Of a stretch of DNA of 64,000 nucleotides, positions 60,651 to 64,000 are shown in pieces. The DNA is from Owenia fusiformis (taxonomy: Eukaryota > Annelida > Polychaeta > Sabellida > Oweniidae). The stretch's first letter is position 1. Every line of letters begins with the position of its first letter. A program made the translations under genes and the position numbers. The notes below the pieces were generated by a model. It saw only the letters and a program-made list of their open reading frames with translations. It was not told the DNA's origin and did not search any database. Where the stretch lies: positions 32,775,524 to 32,839,523 of the forward strand of contig CAIIXF020000006.1 of the NCBI GenBank assembly GCA_903813345.2, read 5' to 3'.

Positions 60651-61055
60651 ATGGTGACTTAATGTAAGTATCAAGGACCATGGGATCTTGTATCAAGTGT
60701 TCATAGTTCAAAATCTAGGTCAAGATAAATGAAATATGATAATATCCCGGTTACAAGTGAAGAAAAATTATTGATAGTTGTTATATACTATATATATGTT
60801 TTCTTTCTCATTTTGTCATTGATTTCAGAGGTTGAAGTTTTAGATTTTGATAAAAAGTCAATATTAACAGTAACCTGGAGTCTTGAATTGAACTATGTTC
60901 AATATCACCCATCTACTTGTAGTTATATTTTGGTATGGCATATTTCTGCTCTGATAAGCCAGTAAAGTTAAAATATCCTTATTGTAGATTGTATGATATA
61001 ACTTTTTTCATTTCCCACGTGACAGTGTTTTGTTTACGTGTAATTGTTTACTTAC

Positions 61056-61153
61056 TTGAACATGTGCTGTGAATACAAGCCCCGGCAAGGTTAAAGTCCT
61101 GATCACATGCTGGAATTTCTCTGTTCCATACTAGCGGGTAGAGACAAGCAAAC
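61056..61153 (-). CDS. Chitin-binding/LamG secreted protein, first visible exon (end of a CBM14 domain)
   Basis: Read on the - strand, the exon follows the acceptor ATATTGCAG and ends before the donor GTAAGT. It encodes FACLYPLVWNREIPACDQDF then NLAGACIHSTCS. The spacing C-x12-C-x9-C with an aromatic-Trp centre is the second half of a peritrophin-A (CBM14) chitin-binding module. The first three cysteines must lie on an upstream exon, probably beyond the window's right edge, so this gene is 5' incomplete here. It enters in phase 2 and leaves in phase 1. No signal peptide is visible in the window; secretion is inferred from the domain types. Confidence 0.8.
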
Positions 61154-61377
61154 CTGCAATATAGAATCTATATACAACTTTTAGATTGCTTGACTTATAT
61201 AATGTCACGATGCGTAAACCGAGATTCAATCCTAGACCATTGAAGAACGTTAATCATTTGTCCAAGTCTCTGAAAGTTTCATTAAAATGAAACTTAAACA
61301 ATGTGACATTGTATTCAGAAAGCGCAACTGAAAACATGTCATATTGAACAGAAGTGTTCAGGCATTACTGAAATATA

Positions 61378-61850
61378 ATATGGCTTAGTGGTTGAGCACG
61401 TTAGTTTGTGCTTTGGGGAGGTGTCGTCCTTTACAGTAAATCGGGATACAAGGTTTTGAATGCCAGTTCGATTCTCGTTAGGAGAAGCAGGGGCGGATCT
61501 GGGAACCAACAAGGGGGGGGGGGGCCAAATTTCCGGTCTTAGAAAAAAACGTCCGTGCAAAAAAAAATTTGGGCCCCTAAAACCAAAAAGTGGGCCCAAA
61601 TTTTGAAATTTTGAGACCCATTTTCTTGAAAATTTGGCCTAAAACTAAAAAATAAGGCCTTAGAAGGCCCATTTATGACCAAAAAGGCCTACATTTTCGG
61701 GCCTCAGGGCCTTTTTTGGCTCAACATTTTTTCTGGGCCCACCCAAGGGGGGGGGGGGGCCGGGCCCCTGGGCCCCCCAGATCCGCCAGTGAGAAGGGTA
61801 GCTTAAATTGAGTTCTCACTGAGCATAGCAACGAACCCGGCAAACTTAAG
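61378..61850 (+). mobile_element. tRNA-like SINE head, split by a 304-bp element
   Basis: TGGCTTAGTGGTTGAGCACG resembles a pol III A box (TRGCNNAGYNGG type) and AGTTCGATTCTCG about 80 bases later resembles a B box (GGTTCGANTCC). Together they look like the tRNA-derived head of a SINE. It is not a working tRNA: the A-B spacing and stems do not fit. The SINE body probably continues after the insertion (GGGTAGCTTAAATTGAG). No SINE 3' end or poly(A) was defined. Confidence 0.6.
61488..61791. mobile_element. 304-bp non-autonomous element with GGCGGATCTGGG ends
   Basis: The left end is CAGGGGCGGATCTGGGAA and the right end CCCCCCAGATCCGCCAGTG. AGAAG precedes (61483-61487) and follows (61792-61796), giving a 5-bp duplication. 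Terminal GGCGGATC motifs of this kind occur in hAT-like non-autonomous elements, which normally make 8-bp duplications, so the superfamily is uncertain. Two runs of 12-13 G and repeated GGGCC(C/T) words lie inside. Confidence 0.8.
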
Positions 61851-63111
61851 TGTTAGCAGTTACACTGAATATTTTGAATTACATTTGAAGTCACAGGACA
61901 TTATAGTGACAAGCTATGTATATACTTGGACGTCATTCATAAAGACCAATGATCAGATTTTAGATGACTGATGATAAGATGACTAGTATGTTTTAATGTT
62001 ATATGATTGTTTTGATGAATAGCGCAACCGTTACATTTAGTATGTTTGATTTATAACTTTTGGGGAGGACGCCATCTTCTCAGAAGGAGGGGAGTTGTGT
62101 AACGGTTGCTTGATAAGGCTTGTCATGTTTTTAACTTGCAAACAATGCTATCGTCGTGTTAATAGAACAGCATTATAGAAACTTGTTATTGGAACAAGGT
62201 ATATAATTTAGTTGATATCTGTAACTGAAAACTAGAACACTTTAATTAGTCATATGACGATATTTGAAATAGAGAGTTAAACTGGTTTTGGGTACAGCTA
62301 ACTTTTATGTGCGAGTTGTACAAGTAGTAGTAACCAAAACCCCAGAAAATCCAGACATATGTCCCGTTGAAGAACCCTAAGTTGTATTACTTGGAACCTT
62401 TAGTATTGATACTTCTCTGCTGATTCCTGTTTTTAAAGCAAATCGCTTGGAGTTTTTTTGAAGTTATGGAGGACTTCAGCAAGGGGCGATTTTCAAGAGT
62501 TATTTGAAAATATTTTCAAAAGGAATTTCTACACGGTATACACAATTGTTCTTCAAATGATAAATTATTTAGAACCTTATAGTATCAGAAGAAATGATAT
62601 AAAGGTTATCAAATGTTATAGTCATCAGATGAGACAATAAACTCTATCTTTGACTTTTCCTTTTTTCTTTCATTTTCTTACTGGTGATCATCACATTTTT
62701 TTCTTTTTAATCTTTGATCTTTCTAATGTTTATCATTAGAATTTTGGGTGGTAAAAATCAAAAACAATTTTTATCTAGAATGTAGTGAATAAGACCAATT
62801 TTTTTTAAATCTAATTATTGTTAAAATTGTGTTATCCCTGGAAATCGAGAAAGTGTTCAAAAACATATAATTAGTTTAAAATACGCCGTAAACAATTTTA
62901 TTAAGAAAATCTAAAACTCTCTCAATATGTCTAAACACTTTTTGGGTATAGTTTTGCATGATGCATGCATTTTTAAAAATTAAAAGTGAATCCCTTGGGC
63001 AGATTTTTATGAAACAAAATAAATGTATATAAAAAGTGAATTTCTATATTGGATTCTTGATAGAACTTTTGCTCATAAAAGGACCCCTGTTAAACTCCAA
63101 GGGATTTTGTT

Positions 63112-63838
63112 AAAGGAGCACGTAGGTTATCGCAAACAATTTCAAACGATTCTAACTTGAATTATGAATATTTTTTGATCATGAATATGGGTGTATCTTT
63201 TAGATCCATTCATTATCTTCAAGAAAAGTATATATAATGATAATTTAGTTAATCAGACCTAAGTGATATTGAAGGGGCAATGGACCAATCAACATACTTT
63301 TACAAAAATGTTGACCTAATTTTCACCAAAAATGCAACCTATTATTATATTGTTGAATGCATAATTAGAATGTGCTTTGAAACATGTTCGATTTCCTAAA
63401 AGGAAAATTTGATTGCTCCAGGGACTTTAAAGATATTCAATTTGGATGACCAAAATGAACTGAAACCAATGGATAGCATGAGATTTTTCAATGGAGAAAT
63501 AACATGGGGAACACTTATCTTAATGCAATTAAGTTTTTCTTTCAAGAACTATTTGATACATCAAAATAAAGAATAGTAATGCATTAAACATTGTAAAAAA
63601 TGATTGCATTTTTGGTGAAAATGGGGTCAACATCTTCAAAATTGGGTCAAAAGGTGTGTTGATGGGTTAATTGCTATAGTAATATCTCCGAGTTTGTTTG
63701 AATTTATTATTACTGTGCATAATTTTCTTTGAGATAATGAATTGATCTAAAAGATAAACTTGTCTTCATTGTCAGAAAATAGTCATAATCCAAGATATAA
63801 CCTTCTGAAATTGTTTGCGATAACCCACGTGCTCCTTT
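63112..63838. mobile_element. 727-bp palindromic element
   Basis: AAAGGAGCACGTAGGTTATC and its near complement (GATAACCCACGTGCTCCTTT) are the ends. Inner pairs include CAAACAATTTCA with TGAAATTGTTTG and ATCTTTTAGATC-like sequence near 63197 with GATCTAAAAGAT near 63744. No ORF. No coding exon was found from 61850 to 64000. Confidence 0.85.
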
Positions 63839-64000
63839 GTAAGAACAAATCAAGGACTGTCTATATTACTATTTCAAAGCATTGAAAACAGGGGTTCTGC
63901 AACAGGACATAAAACCTTAACGAAGCTTCTTTAGAAATTTTTTGTTGACACTAAAGGTTGAGATCGTCAGTTGACCTGGGTAGGATACGATGAAGACTGT

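Noticed and set aside
61378-61480. Functional tRNA gene
   Set aside because: Only A-box- and B-box-like words are present; spacing and the acceptor stem do not fit, so a SINE head is the better reading.

Overview
This is a window of an AT-rich animal nuclear genome, most probably a marine lophotrochozoan and perhaps a mollusc. Genes are split into short exons by GT-AG introns of up to about 12 kb. Transposon fossils are very dense and there are no prokaryotic features. The mollusc guess rests on a chitin-binding plus laminin-G secreted protein gene, an oversized Hv1 proton channel and the repeat style. It is an inference.

Two split genes could be assembled exon by exon from splice sites, reading phase and family motifs. 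The first, on the + strand, runs from 8.9 to 46.2 kb. It is a voltage-gated proton channel (Hv1/HVCN1 family) in nine visible coding exons with at least 875 codons; the start codon lies upstream and was not found. All four voltage-sensor helices are recognisable. Three things set it apart from textbook Hv1: the first S4 arginine is leucine, the S1-S2 extracellular loop is about 185 residues with ten N-glycosylation sequons and a histidine cluster, and the cytoplasmic tail after the coiled coil is about 460 residues.

The second gene, on the - strand, runs from at least 61.15 kb down to 50.03 kb in ten visible coding exons. It encodes a secreted, cysteine-rich protein with peritrophin-type (CBM14) chitin-binding modules, two copies of an unfamiliar CC/CCC cysteine module and a C-terminal laminin-G/concanavalin-like domain. 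This resembles shell-matrix proteins of the Pif/BMSP kind. Its 5' end probably lies beyond the window. The two genes are convergent, with about 3.8 kb between their stop codons. A small intronless RING-finger ORF sits in an intron of the second gene, on the same strand.

Repeats make up most of the rest: a 162-bp satellite (0.8-2.1 kb), a 4-kb foldback element with a 21-bp tandem core (15.6-19.7 kb), many palindromic or long-inverted-repeat elements, three Tc1/mariner relatives with TA duplications, two 5'-truncated LINEs with intact 13-14 bp target-site duplications, a tRNA-like SINE head split by a 304-bp element, and a family rich in AGGTCA motifs. Several elements are nested, which gives a relative insertion order. 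No CRISPR array, operon, rRNA or intact tRNA was seen. Exon ends were read by eye; repeat limits without a target-site duplication are approximate.
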